64,000 nt of DNA from Akkermansia muciniphila (GCA_945890645.1 CAMDCV010000025.1:1-64000), one strand, 5' to 3'; positions 25,198 to 35,126 are shown, numbered from the stretch's first letter. A program made the numbers and translations. The notes: generated from the letters alone by a model not told the origin.

Positions 25198-26778
25198 TTA
25201 CCGCACTAACTCAGTGAATTCTTTGGTTTGTTTTTCCCATTCGGCAGCGAGTTGTTTGACGCGATCCGGTTGTTCAGGGGCGAGGTTTTTTTGTTCGGCG
25301 CGATCCGTGACGAGGTTGTAGAGTTCCCACTCTTTTTCACTGAAGGCGACGAGTTTCCAATCGCCCACGCGAATCGCGCGGTGGCCTTCATGGAGCCACC
25401 AAAGGCTATCGCGTTCGATGGTTTTGTCGGCATTGAAAGCGGCGACGAGGCTCCTACCCGGTGCGGCGGGAATGGGGGTGTCTTTCCACTGGGTTGGTTT
25501 AGTCACGCCAGCGAGTTCGAGAACGGTCGGCACGATGTCGATGACGTGCGCGGGAGTGTGGCGTAGTTCGTTTTTTTGCTTGATGCCGCGAGGCCAGTGG
25601 GCGATGAGCGGCGTGCTAATGCCACCCTCGTGAACCCAGGATTTGTGCATGCGGAAAGGTGTGTTCGCAGCACTGGAAAAGCCTGGGCCGAGGCAGGGGT
25701 AGGTCGTCGCAGACCCGAGTTCCGCTTTCGGATCGTGGCCGCCATCGCGGATCATGATTTCGGCGCTCGCTCCGTTATCGGACGCGAACATGATGAGGGT
25801 GTTTCCAAAGGCGTCCATCGCTTTGAGCTGCGCGATGATGCGACCAATTTCTTGATCCATGCGATCAACCATCGCGGCATGAATTGCCATCTTGTGGGCT
25901 TGGAAAGCTTGTTGCTCGGGCGTGAGTTCGGTCCATGGCGGCGTGTCATACACTTCACCGGGCAGCAGATGTTTTTGGGCATCAGGGAACTTCGCGGGAG
26001 GACCCACTTCGCGCACGAGTGCAGATAGCTCGCCCTTGGTCAGGCCCATGGCTTTTTGTTTTTCAAAGCGTGATTTGCGCAAGGCGTCCCAGCCAGAGCT
26101 ATACATGCCGCTGTATTTCGCGATGTCCTGAGGCAGAGCGTGGAGGGGAAAGTGGGGCGCGTGAAAGGCGATGTATTGAAAAAATGGTTTGTCGGGCGTG
26201 TCCTTGGCGTGATCCTTTAAGCACTCGATGGCGTGATCGGCGGTGGCGATGGTGATGTAATGTTCTTCCCCGGTTTGCACAGGCTTGAGCGGCACGTCAT
26301 CGATGGAGGTGCCTGCGGTGGTGAAAAAATTTCCCGGACTGACGATGTTGCGCGAGCGATCAAACCCTCCCTCTAACACTTTTCCGTCGATGTGCCATTT
26401 GCCCGAGTGATAGCTGAGGTAGCCGGCTTCTTTCAAAAGGGCGGGCAGCAGTGGAGCCCAAGCGGGACGATTTTTCATCACGCCGCCGGGCAAGTTCGGC
26501 AAGCGATCACGACCGATTTGCTGCGCATAATAACCAGTCAACAACGCCCCGCGAGTGGGCCAGCAACGCGTGGTGTTATAGAACTGCGTGAAGCGCAAGC
26601 CATCCTTCGCTAGCGCATCGAGATTTGGAGTGGCGATTTCGCTGCCGTAGCAACCGATGTCCGAGTAGCCGAGATCATCGCAGAGGATGAAAATGACGTT
26701 GGGTTTAGTGCCCTCCGCGCTGAGGCTCGGCGAATGAATCAAGCTGAGAAAGCAGAGAGCTTGAAAAAATGATTTCAT
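25198..26778 (-). CDS. secreted sulfatase (arylsulfatase-like)
   Basis: 526-aa sulfatase with a signal peptide (QALCFLSLIHSPSLSA). The metal site begins with CDDLGYSD (33-40). The formylglycine motif is CWPTR at 72-76, matching C-x-P-x-R, followed by GALLTG. Further conserved pieces are SGKWHIDG and the metal-binding SDNGAS. It would remove sulfate esters from an organic substrate, probably a polysaccharide, in the periplasm or outside; it needs cysteine-to-formylglycine maturation, and no maturase gene is in the window. Its start overlaps the upstream gene's stop by 4 bases. Confidence 0.93.
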   Translation of the reverse strand: MKSFFQALCFLSLIHSPSLSAEGTKPNVIFILCDDLGYSDIGCYGSEIATPNLDALAKDGLRFTQFYNTTRCWPTRGALLTGYYAQQIGRDRLPNLPGGVMKNRPAWAPLLPALLKEAGYLSYHSGKWHIDGKVLEGGFDRSRNIVSPGNFFTTAGTSIDDVPLKPVQTGEEHYITIATADHAIECLKDHAKDTPDKPFFQYIAFHAPHFPLHALPQDIAKYSGMYSSGWDALRKSRFEKQKAMGLTKGELSALVREVGPPAKFPDAQKHLLPGEVYDTPPWTELTPEQQAFQAHKMAIHAAMVDRMDQEIGRIIAQLKAMDAFGNTLIMFASDNGASAEIMIRDGGHDPKAELGSATTYPCLGPGFSSAANTPFRMHKSWVHEGGISTPLIAHWPRGIKQKNELRHTPAHVIDIVPTVLELAGVTKPTQWKDTPIPAAPGRSLVAAFNADKTIERDSLWWLHEGHRAIRVGDWKLVAFSEKEWELYNLVTDRAEQKNLAPEQPDRVKQLAAEWEKQTKEFTELVR

Positions 26779-29700
26779 GGGTTCAATTGATGAATGGTGC
26801 CGTGCAGAACGCTGTCACCGATTTTTAATTCGTAGCATTGCGTCGGCGCGAGATCGGGGATGGCGATGATCAACGTGCGTTTGTGATCGCTAAGCTGCGT
26901 GCCCGAGATCGTGAGTGGTTTTTCATTTTGATGCTGCGAGCCATACTTGGCGCTGCGCAATAGCGACCAGACTTTCATTTCGCAGGGCATCGGTCCGATG
27001 GGCTCGCTGAAGGTCACAGAAATTTTCCCTTTCGCCGCGTGAACCGTAACGGGAACGGGCTCGTTGCTACTGCCTCTACGGATGCGATGGAAGCCGCCGG
27101 GTGCTTGAGCATTGCCCGCCCAGGCAAACATGCCACATGTATATAGCGCTCCATCATCACCAAAGCGTCCGCGCATGATGCCAGTGGCGAAGGCGGGCAT
27201 CGGCAATTCACACACCGCGCCTTGCCATTGGCCGTTCACTTCCTCATGCGGCACGATGAAGACTCGTCCGGTGCCGTAACTGAGATTCAGCAAGCTGCCA
27301 CCCAGACTGCCCCACGCATGTTTCGGCACCCACAATAATTCAGCAGGGCTACGATCTTTGGCATTGGTCATCCATACCATCGGTTGTTCCATCGCGGAGT
27401 CGGCCGTGTCGGTGACACTGGAGTAGCCAAACATGTTGCCATAAAAGCCTCCGGGTTTGACGCGATTGATGCGATTCTTCGGCGTCCAGTGGCCTTCTTG
27501 ATCCGTCACGAAAAAACTCCCGTCGTCATTGATGCAAACGCCGTTCGCCGCGCGGAAGCCATTTGCTACGATTTCCGTAGTAGTTCCATCAGCGGAAACT
27601 TTGAGTAAAGTGCCGTGTTGCGGCACGATGCTATCGAGCGCATGCCGCGCGGACTTCGCGTAGTAGAAATTTCCGTCCTTGTCGGTCTGCAAGCCCATGG
27701 CGAATTCATGGAAATGCTCGGTGACTTGGGCGTCGTTGTTGAAGCATTCGATGCGATCAATTTCGCCATCGCCATTGATATCCACGAGTTTTGCAAGCTG
27801 ATCACGACAAGTGACAAACAACTCATCGCCCCGGAATTTCACGCCGAGTGGTTGGAACAAGCCGCTAGCAATCCGGCGCCATGTGAGAGTTGCCGGGGCT
27901 TTGTCTTTAATGCCATCGACGCGCCAGACATCGCCATTCCACATTGCCACGATCGCGCCTTTGCCATCTGGCGTGAAATCAAAACCTCCGGGACGCATCC
28001 AGCTTTGATAGGGATTGTCAATCGGCAGAGGAAATTCATCGGCAACAAAAGCCGCGATTTCTTTTCCTGCCACCGAAGTTGTGGTGACTGTCTGCGTCAA
28101 CTTCGCAGGACCGCCTTTGAGAAGAGGGGCGAGGTCGAGTGGTGTGGCAAAAGATTTGGTGAGAGAAGCCAGAGTCGCTGCATCCGCACGAGAGATAAAA
28201 AAACGAGTCTTCGCATTGGCGGGCAAAGTCGCCACCCAGAAGCCCTGTTCCTTGGCAAGGGTTCCGTCGCCCGCGGATGCCACAGTCGCCGTGTCTGGTG
28301 CCACGCGCAAACGCAGCGGCTGCGCGGCGGCTCCCACATTGATCGTGCGGACAAACACCGGCGTGTTACCATAATCGATCCAGGCAGGAGAATCGAGAAC
28401 AGGCGCGCCGAAAATTTCCGCTTCGATAACAGATTGATTCTGATAGACCGAAATGCCTTTGTATTTTAGCCCGGGATGCGGGCCATATTTTTTGCCGTCT
28501 TTGGCAGGCTCGCGTTTGTCATCGAAGTCGCCGAGACTCCACCCTGGTCCCACCGGATTGATGAAATGCTTATCCCCTGCAAGTGATGTGTGCGAGCCGT
28601 GGCTGCCATCAAACGCGATGCCGCGCCAATCGACGAAGTCACCCGTGGTCGCTGCTGCCACGCGCATGGTGTCGTGATCATAGACCATCCAGGCTCGACC
28701 TTTGGTCACGCCGCCGGGACCGTCATCGAGACGAATGGCGATACCTTTTTGCGCGATGTTTCCTGGCGCGACTTGATAGGTCCACTGCAAGAAAGGTCCG
28801 AGCTCCATGCGTTTGTAGGGCGGTAATGAGCGATCTTCTTTTTCGACTTTTGCCGTAGCCATCGCTTTCGGTAGCGAAGCGAGATATTCCTCCGTGATCG
28901 GAGTGTACTGCGAAGGGTTATGATTGCGCAAAAACGTCTCGCGGATGTAGTGAATGACCGCGTATTTCTGCGCCGTGGTGTATTGTGGCTGCGCGGTCAT
29001 TTGATTGTAGCCGTGCGTGAGCGTGTGATACATCGAAAACGGATCCGCGCCATTTTTGAAGGGGCCTTCGGCAAAACGGAGCGCCGTGGGAAGTGAGCCT
29101 TGCTTCTCCTTATCGCCGTGGCATATGATGCACATCGCTTGGTAGATCGCATTGCCTTCTTTCATCGACTCCGCATTCCAGCCACTTACAATCGCGGCAT
29201 GGTCGCTGCGTTCCAGAGCCTGCACCCAGCCCGTGCCGCCTTCGATCTTTGGCTTCTGCGCCGATTTTGGTAAATAGGTGAAATCCGGTGTGTTTGCGCC
29301 CTCGGCATTGTTTTGATACAGCAGTGCGATTTCATCGCCATCCATATCGCGCTTCCAGAAACGAAGTTTCGCGATGCTGCCTTTCTCAAAGTTGCCACCA
29401 AAGTCACTCGTCGCGATACCCACTTTCCATACGTGCGTCGCAATGTCGGGTCGGGTAAAATCCGTTTTCTCCGCGATCTTTTTGCCATCCAGCCAAAGCT
29501 GCGCCTGACCTTTGTAAACGGAAAAAACTGCCGTATGCTCCTTGCCATCGGTGACTTTCGGCCCGCCGCTCAATTCACCGAGCCAGCCGATGTCATAAAG
29601 TAATTTCCCGTTTTTTACGAACAAGCCCTTCGCATCTTTCGACCACTTTTCTTTCGCCTCGCACTTCGCAAACAGGGTGCCGTCCTCTTTGGTAACGAAG

Positions 29701-30044
29701 GTCACCATCGCCGTGAAGTCCGCACCGAGATCGAGTCCGGCATCGGGAAACTCACCGCCCGTCATGTGCAGCGATGGCACTTTCTCAGGTCCGCGCACGA
29801 GCTTTCCATTGGTCCACAAGCGCAATACGGGCGCGCCTTTTTCGGGATGCTCAATGGTGATATCGTGAACGGCTTTGGCATCCAGTGGCACAGTCAAAGC
29901 ATCGCCCCAAGAAATCTTCGCTGCTCCTTCGAGATGCAGGCGATAATTTTGCGGCCACTGCGGTGCGTCAAGTGGCACGGCATCACGAGGTGGTGCTGCC
30001 TGCGAGAAAAGTGTTAGGCTAACAGCAAATAACAGGTGTTTCAT
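26775..30044 (-). CDS. DUF6797-like secreted protein with LamG-like, cytochrome c and beta-propeller parts
   Basis: 1089-aa multidomain secreted protein with a signal peptide ending near residue 16. An N-terminal concanavalin/LamG-like region (about 70-245, AVFSVYKGQAQLWLDGKKIA) is followed by a cytochrome c segment with haem motif CIICH at 305-309. Then comes a DUF6797-like domain (about 400-620) and a C-terminal six-bladed-propeller-like region (FDFTPDGKGAIVAMWNGDVWRVDG onward in blades). Similar fusions occur in PVC bacteria next to sulfatases; the substrate is unknown. It is translationally coupled to the sulfatase (4-base overlap) and starts 9 bases after the serine dehydratase gene, giving a three-gene unit. 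Confidence 0.8.
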   Translation of the reverse strand: MKHLLFAVSLTLFSQAAPPRDAVPLDAPQWPQNYRLHLEGAAKISWGDALTVPLDAKAVHDITIEHPEKGAPVLRLWTNGKLVRGPEKVPSLHMTGGEFPDAGLDLGADFTAMVTFVTKEDGTLFAKCEAKEKWSKDAKGLFVKNGKLLYDIGWLGELSGGPKVTDGKEHTAVFSVYKGQAQLWLDGKKIAEKTDFTRPDIATHVWKVGIATSDFGGNFEKGSIAKLRFWKRDMDGDEIALLYQNNAEGANTPDFTYLPKSAQKPKIEGGTGWVQALERSDHAAIVSGWNAESMKEGNAIYQAMCIICHGDKEKQGSLPTALRFAEGPFKNGADPFSMYHTLTHGYNQMTAQPQYTTAQKYAVIHYIRETFLRNHNPSQYTPITEEYLASLPKAMATAKVEKEDRSLPPYKRMELGPFLQWTYQVAPGNIAQKGIAIRLDDGPGGVTKGRAWMVYDHDTMRVAAATTGDFVDWRGIAFDGSHGSHTSLAGDKHFINPVGPGWSLGDFDDKREPAKDGKKYGPHPGLKYKGISVYQNQSVIEAEIFGAPVLDSPAWIDYGNTPVFVRTINVGAAAQPLRLRVAPDTATVASAGDGTLAKEQGFWVATLPANAKTRFFISRADAATLASLTKSFATPLDLAPLLKGGPAKLTQTVTTTSVAGKEIAAFVADEFPLPIDNPYQSWMRPGGFDFTPDGKGAIVAMWNGDVWRVDGIKDKAPATLTWRRIASGLFQPLGVKFRGDELFVTCRDQLAKLVDINGDGEIDRIECFNNDAQVTEHFHEFAMGLQTDKDGNFYYAKSARHALDSIVPQHGTLLKVSADGTTTEIVANGFRAANGVCINDDGSFFVTDQEGHWTPKNRINRVKPGGFYGNMFGYSSVTDTADSAMEQPMVWMTNAKDRSPAELLWVPKHAWGSLGGSLLNLSYGTGRVFIVPHEEVNGQWQGAVCELPMPAFATGIMRGRFGDDGALYTCGMFAWAGNAQAPGGFHRIRRGSSNEPVPVTVHAAKGKISVTFSEPIGPMPCEMKVWSLLRSAKYGSQHQNEKPLTISGTQLSDHKRTLIIAIPDLAPTQCYELKIGDSVLHGTIHQLNP

Positions 30045-30053
30045 AGTCGAGGT

Positions 30054-31601
30054 TTAGTGACAGGCGCAAGTGCCGCAGCCCTTGCTTTTGAGTGAGGCGA
30101 GTTTGCGTTCGATTTCTAACGAAGTTGGTGTGATTGCGAGACCACCGAGTGAAGTGCAGCGGTGTTCGCGCGGCATCATGGTGGAAACGTGTTTCGCCGA
30201 ATCGATGACTTCATCAAGCGGGATGAGCGGATCGAAGTCCGCCAAGGCCATGTTCGCGCACGACAGCGCATTGCTCGCTGCCATGACATTTTTCCCGAGA
30301 CATGGTGCTTCGACGCGATTCGCGATTGGATCGCAGATCAAGCCGAGCATCGACTGGAATGCCATCGATGCCGCAGCGATGCCCTGGTCGCGTGTGCCGC
30401 TGGCGAGTGTGATCAGTGCCGCGCCCGCCATGCAAGCGGCCGAGCCACCTTCCGCCTGACAGCCGCCGACTTCCGCCGCGAAGGTCCAGCGCGTCGCAAT
30501 AAACACGCCGATCAATCCCGCAGCGAGCATCGCCTTGGCCATTTCTTCTTCGTCCAAACCGAGTGACTCCGCCATCGCGATCACCGCACCGGGCAAGGCT
30601 GCACAAGCACCAGCTGTAGGCGCCGCGACGATCACGCCCATGGAGCTCTTCACTTCCATCAGAGCCGTCACATACAGCACGATGCGATTCAACGCACCGC
30701 CATCAAGCAAACGTCCGGCTTTCATTAGCTCGGCAAATTTTCCACTCTGGTGATGCAGCACGCGGTCTTCATAAGACGTGCCCGCAATACCACCAGCGAT
30801 CGACCGTCGTAAAATACGCACGATGTTTTTCATCCGCTCGATGACTTCTGCTTCAGTGAAATTTCCGCGCGCCATTTCATAAGCGACTGCCAATTTCCAT
30901 AGCGGCGTGTTTTTATCCCCATCATACTGCAACATCTCTGTGCATGAGGAAAAAGGCAGCGTGAGATTTTTCCGCGAAGGCACCGGCAGCACGGGCGCGA
31001 GGCGTTTCACCATCGTCGCTTGACCAGGTGCCGCCTCAACAAAATGGTCGGCCTTCATTTGCAACAACTGCTGTGAGCCCGCGTCGTGCGTGATCACTTC
31101 CGCGCCGTCCCATGATAACTGCGTGCCAGACGCTACCCACAGCAGCGTCTCGTGATAGCCGCCATCCATGTGCAACGCGATGCCATCGATGCTCAGTACT
31201 TCCATCATCCCGCCGCCAGTGGAAATCGCGATGATCGAATGTTTCTCGCGCGCATTGGTGAGCGTTAGGCGATAGGTGTTTGGATGCGGGTCGCCGACAT
31301 CAACGGTGACAATGTTCACCAAGGAACCACTGTCTTGAAACGTTTGCATCGAATTCGGCAAACGTTCATCGTCCGCTTCCCAGCCGAGCAAGCCACCAAA
31401 CAAACCCATGTCGGAGCCTTGGCTATCATGCGTCGTCGGCAGCGACCCCTCGCGATCGAACTCGACCAGCACGGAGGAAATTTCCCCATCCATCAAATCA
31501 CGCGCCAAGCGACCGATTCGGAGGGCTGCCGCGCAGTGAGAACTCGATGGCCCGCGCATCACGGGGCCGATCACATCATTGAAAATCGAGACAGGATTCA
31601 T
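30054..31601 (-). CDS. sdaA: L-serine ammonia-lyase, iron-sulfur dependent, single chain
   Basis: 515-aa cytosolic enzyme that converts L-serine to pyruvate and ammonia with a [4Fe-4S] cluster. The N-terminal beta domain (IFNDVIGPVMRGPSSSHCAA, later GLFGGLLGW) and C-terminal alpha domain (APTAGACAALPG; EVGGCQAEGGSAACMAG) lie in one chain. Likely cluster cysteines are C333, C381 and C390. The start at 31601 gives the standard N-terminus; the upstream frame is not protein-like. The C-terminus ends GCGTCACH, with three cysteines; in the Legionella enzyme a C-terminal cysteine caps the cluster. It is first in a unit with the cytochrome and sulfatase genes. Confidence 0.92.
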   Translation of the reverse strand: MNPVSIFNDVIGPVMRGPSSSHCAAALRIGRLARDLMDGEISSVLVEFDREGSLPTTHDSQGSDMGLFGGLLGWEADDERLPNSMQTFQDSGSLVNIVTVDVGDPHPNTYRLTLTNAREKHSIIAISTGGGMMEVLSIDGIALHMDGGYHETLLWVASGTQLSWDGAEVITHDAGSQQLLQMKADHFVEAAPGQATMVKRLAPVLPVPSRKNLTLPFSSCTEMLQYDGDKNTPLWKLAVAYEMARGNFTEAEVIERMKNIVRILRRSIAGGIAGTSYEDRVLHHQSGKFAELMKAGRLLDGGALNRIVLYVTALMEVKSSMGVIVAAPTAGACAALPGAVIAMAESLGLDEEEMAKAMLAAGLIGVFIATRWTFAAEVGGCQAEGGSAACMAGAALITLASGTRDQGIAAASMAFQSMLGLICDPIANRVEAPCLGKNVMAASNALSCANMALADFDPLIPLDEVIDSAKHVSTMMPREHRCTSLGGLAITPTSLEIERKLASLKSKGCGTCACH

Positions 31602-31817
31602 GGCAAAATAGGAAGATGGTGCATCGCATTGTAGCGCGTAGAAACTACGCGGAACTGTAAGCCAAACTGTCATCCGCACAAGTCCTATTCGCCGAGCCGC
31701 GAGCTGGCGTAGATTCCGATTCTTCTAATAGCCCACGCGATCGATGTGACGCATTACAGAAATACGCTTGAGTTGCAGTCCCCGTTTCTTCATAACTTTG
31801 TTCTTATCAAAACCATT

Positions 31818-34004
31818 ATGTTCTCCCGTAGTTTCATTTTCGCACTGGTTATTGCTACGACGTCTCTCCGCGCCGCGCCCGACAAACCGAACATCGTTTT
31901 CTTTTTTGCCGATGACCAATCTGCAGCAATGCTCGGATGTTACGGAAATCCTGTTGTGCAAACGCCCACCATCGACAGCCTCGCGGCCAAGGGGGTTCGT
32001 TTCACTAACGCCTTCGTTAGCCAGCCAATCTGCTGGGTGAGTCGCACGAATATCCTCACCGGTCTCAGCGCGCGTCGCTACGGCACACCGAATGATCGCG
32101 ACCTTGCAACACCCGAAGCTATCAAAACTTTATACACCGATATCCTCTCCCAAAACGGCTATGATACCGCACACTTTGGCAAATGGCACGCAAGGATGCC
32201 GGCCGATTTTAAACCCGAAGCTCATTTCGACGAGTTTGAATTCATTGATCGCGATCCGTTTTTCAAAAAGCTTCCCGATGGCACCTCGCGCCATGAGACC
32301 GATCTCATCGTCGATCGTGGCATCAATTTTTTGAAAAAGCAAAGTAAGGACAAACCGTTCGCGCTCAACCTCTGGTTCAATGCTTGTCATGCGGAGGATG
32401 ACGACCGTCGCCCCGGCATGGGCCACAATCCTTGGCCGCAGTCGACGGATGGCATGTATGAAAAAATCTCCGTGCCACTGCCACGCCTCAACGATCCCGA
32501 AATTTTCGAGAAACTCCCCGATTTTTTCAAAACCTCAATCACCCGCGAGCGATACTTTTGGCAGTGGAACACGCCCTACAAGTATGAGCACAACATGCGT
32601 GCTTATTACCGCATGACCAGCGGAATCGATAAAGCCATCGCCCGCTTTTTGAAGGAGCTCGAAGCCGCCGGCCTCGCGGAGAACACCATCATCGTTTACA
32701 CTGCCGACAACGGCTACATCATGGCGAATCGTGGCCTCTCTGGCAAATGGTCGCACTACGATGAATCGATCAGCATCCCACTGATCATCGCTGATCCTCG
32801 TGTGCCTGCAACGCAGCGAGGCAAGTTGACCGATGCCTATGCGCTTAACGTTGATTTCCCGGCGACCTTTCTCGATTGGGCCGGTGCAGAAATTCCCGTT
32901 GCGTTTGAAGGTCGAAGTCTGCGCGGCATCGTCGAAGGAAAAGTCCCGGCTATATGGCGCACGGAAACATTTCACGAGCATTTTGCTGTGCGTGATCGCA
33001 TCCCTGCGTTTGAGGGGATTCGTGATGGGCACTACAAGTACGCTCGCTATATCGATCATGGCAACTACGAATTTCTCCACGATCTAACAAAAGATCCAGA
33101 TGAACTTATCAATCTCGCCAAAGATCCCGCGCACGCGGCCACTCTCAAGGAGATGCGAGAACGCACTGACGCTGCTGTGATAGAACACGGTGGTCCACTG
33201 ATGCCACCCACCAAGCCCTTTACTCCCTCCACCATGCCACACCCGGAATCATCCGCTGCCGTTACTGACAAGCCGGGGGCCGATGGTTTCGTCACACTCT
33301 TCGATGGCATAACGTTGAAGGGCTGGGACGGCGATCCCGCTTATTGGTCCGTGGAAGACGGCGCGATCACCGGTGTAACGGATGGCAAGCTCAAGGAAAA
33401 TCGTTTCCTTTCTTGGAAGGGTTCCTCAATCCGTAACTTCGATTTGCAAGTGAAAGTAAAAATCAGCCCCGGCGGCAATAGCGGTCTCCAGTACCGCGGA
33501 GAAATGCGACCCGAAGTCGGCCTCGACATTGTCGATGGCTACCAGTGCGACATCGTAGCCAACGCATCCGACTATCACGGTATGCTTTACGAAGAGCGTG
33601 GTCGTCGCATTCTCTCACACACTGGCGAAAAAGTCATCATCGCCCCCGATGGCCAGCCATGGATCATCGGTACCATCGAGGTGAAAAAATTTCCACCGAA
33701 TGAATGGCAGGATTTTCGCGTGCTCGTGCGCGGCAATCATCATCAACATTGGATTAACGGCCACCCGACAGCCGACCTCATTGACCTTGATGAAAAAGGT
33801 CGTGCGCTCGAAGGAGTGCTCGCTGTGCAAGTTCACGTCGGCCCCGCGATGAAAGTTCAGTTTAAGGATTTCCGCATCAAGCATCTCCCTGATGAAATGC
33901 CCTTGCAAACCGCTGCTGATCATCCCATCCCGAAAGGTTCACGGGGCGTTCGTCCGCAAGGAAAGCTTCCCCCCAACTGGAAACCGCCGATTTTTGGCGA
34001 GTAA
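31818..34004 (+). CDS. sulfatase fused to DUF1080 domain
   Basis: 728-aa secreted fusion. Signal peptide at the start (SFIFALVIATTSLRAA). The sulfatase part (about 24-470) has FFADDQSAAMLGCYG and the active-site segment CWVSR at 72-76 followed by TNILTG; the usual third-position Pro/Ala is Val. FGKWHARMP and YTADNGYI support the family. The C-terminal DUF1080 domain (about 490-705; LFDGITLKGWDGD, GLQYRGEMRPEVGLDIVDG, MLYEERGR) has a jelly-roll fold found in 3-keto-glycoside hydrolases and many PVC secreted proteins. It may desulfate and then bind or cleave the same glycan. Divergent from sdaA. Confidence 0.9.
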   Translation: MFSRSFIFALVIATTSLRAAPDKPNIVFFFADDQSAAMLGCYGNPVVQTPTIDSLAAKGVRFTNAFVSQPICWVSRTNILTGLSARRYGTPNDRDLATPEAIKTLYTDILSQNGYDTAHFGKWHARMPADFKPEAHFDEFEFIDRDPFFKKLPDGTSRHETDLIVDRGINFLKKQSKDKPFALNLWFNACHAEDDDRRPGMGHNPWPQSTDGMYEKISVPLPRLNDPEIFEKLPDFFKTSITRERYFWQWNTPYKYEHNMRAYYRMTSGIDKAIARFLKELEAAGLAENTIIVYTADNGYIMANRGLSGKWSHYDESISIPLIIADPRVPATQRGKLTDAYALNVDFPATFLDWAGAEIPVAFEGRSLRGIVEGKVPAIWRTETFHEHFAVRDRIPAFEGIRDGHYKYARYIDHGNYEFLHDLTKDPDELINLAKDPAHAATLKEMRERTDAAVIEHGGPLMPPTKPFTPSTMPHPESSAAVTDKPGADGFVTLFDGITLKGWDGDPAYWSVEDGAITGVTDGKLKENRFLSWKGSSIRNFDLQVKVKISPGGNSGLQYRGEMRPEVGLDIVDGYQCDIVANASDYHGMLYEERGRRILSHTGEKVIIAPDGQPWIIGTIEVKKFPPNEWQDFRVLVRGNHHQHWINGHPTADLIDLDEKGRALEGVLAVQVHVGPAMKVQFKDFRIKHLPDEMPLQTAADHPIPKGSRGVRPQGKLPPNWKPPIFGE

Positions 34005-34049
34005 AAAAGGATGGCTTCTAGGCTTATGACTTATTTTTCGAATCCGCGC

Positions 34050-35126
34050 TCACTGCTCTGAAGACTCGAACCACTTCAGCGCCTCAAGGAAATGCGGTTG
34101 ATAAAAACTGTGGCCCCCATCGAATACCATATCTTTTACATTTCGCATGCCATTGCCTTTTAGACTCGCAACGACTCCCAAGCGCTGTGGTTCTTTAACA
34201 AGGCCATCTTTATCCCCAGTGCTCATGTAGATTTTGAGTTTCTTATAGGAGCCCGCCGATGTTTTGTAGCGATCTTTGCCGAATTGGCTATGATCCGCGT
34301 TGCAGCCGCCAAGATAGGCGCCGACTATGCTGTATTCTTCCTTCAGCAGATACGCGCATGGATCAAAGCAGGCCTTGGAACCACCGGAAAATCCCCCTAC
34401 GGCAAATTGCCATCCTTTTACGTCGGGCCAGACGCGATTTAATAATTCGAAACAAGCGTAGATATCAGAATTATGCTTCGCGACACCGATATTGGTATCA
34501 TAAGCGAGGCAAACCCAGCCTGCCTCGGCACATTGACGGGCATAAGTGCGCATCGCGCCGGTATTGCCCGAACGAGCTTGCCCATCATTGTTTACGGCAG
34601 TCATGGCAATGAATACTTTTTGCGGTTTGCTAGGATCAAAATTGGCTGGCACCGCTAGACCAATCTTGTAGCCTGTATCGGTGCCTTTGAATTTTTCGCT
34701 GACCTGTTTCAATCGCTCGGGGTCATAGTCGTAATCGTAGAGATTGACTTTACCGCCGGTTTCGAGAGGTTTGCCGTCGAACGTGGTGCTGTTACTTTCC
34801 CCGCCTTTGTTTGCGCTGGGCATGGGAGTCGGTTTTGCTTCTGTTGTGGCTTTGGCTGGTTCCTCATCATCATCATCATCTTCATTTTCATTTTCATCTT
34901 CCGGCGCACCACTTTTTAGCCACTCATCGACAAAATTTTGATCTTTTTCCGACAACCGCACTAACGGAATTTTGACTTCCTTGCCATTGAAGCGAACCGT
35001 AACACTTGTGATATCAGCGCGCAAAATGTCGGCTTCAATCGCCTTACCGTTGATATCAGTCCATGTTCGAGCCTGCACTCCATGCACCAATACACAGAAC
35101 CATAAGAAAAAAAACTTTTGTATCAT
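34050..35126 (-). CDS. SHD1-domain secreted alpha/beta hydrolase
   Basis: 358-aa secreted protein. After a signal peptide (FFFLWFCVLVHGVQA) comes an SHD1-like domain (about 20-70; RTWTDINGKAIEADILR, VKIPLVRLSEKDQNFVDEWL), common in PVC proteins. An acidic linker of Glu/Asp/Asn (about 76-90) is encoded by repeated GAT/GAA triplets. The C-terminal two thirds resemble an esterase: nucleophile motif GGFSGGSKACF, a later DKDG loop and a histidine in FDGGHSFYQPHFLEAL. Substrate unknown. Single gene between two oppositely organised units. Confidence 0.75.
   Translation of the reverse strand: MIQKFFFLWFCVLVHGVQARTWTDINGKAIEADILRADITSVTVRFNGKEVKIPLVRLSEKDQNFVDEWLKSGAPEDENENEDDDDDEEPAKATTEAKPTPMPSANKGGESNSTTFDGKPLETGGKVNLYDYDYDPERLKQVSEKFKGTDTGYKIGLAVPANFDPSKPQKVFIAMTAVNNDGQARSGNTGAMRTYARQCAEAGWVCLAYDTNIGVAKHNSDIYACFELLNRVWPDVKGWQFAVGGFSGGSKACFDPCAYLLKEEYSIVGAYLGGCNADHSQFGKDRYKTSAGSYKKLKIYMSTGDKDGLVKEPQRLGVVASLKGNGMRNVKDMVFDGGHSFYQPHFLEALKWFESSEQ

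Noticed and set aside
34868-34900. Short triplet-repeat tract suggesting a microsatellite or CRISPR fragment
   Set aside because: It is in frame and encodes an acidic linker; no spacer-repeat structure.
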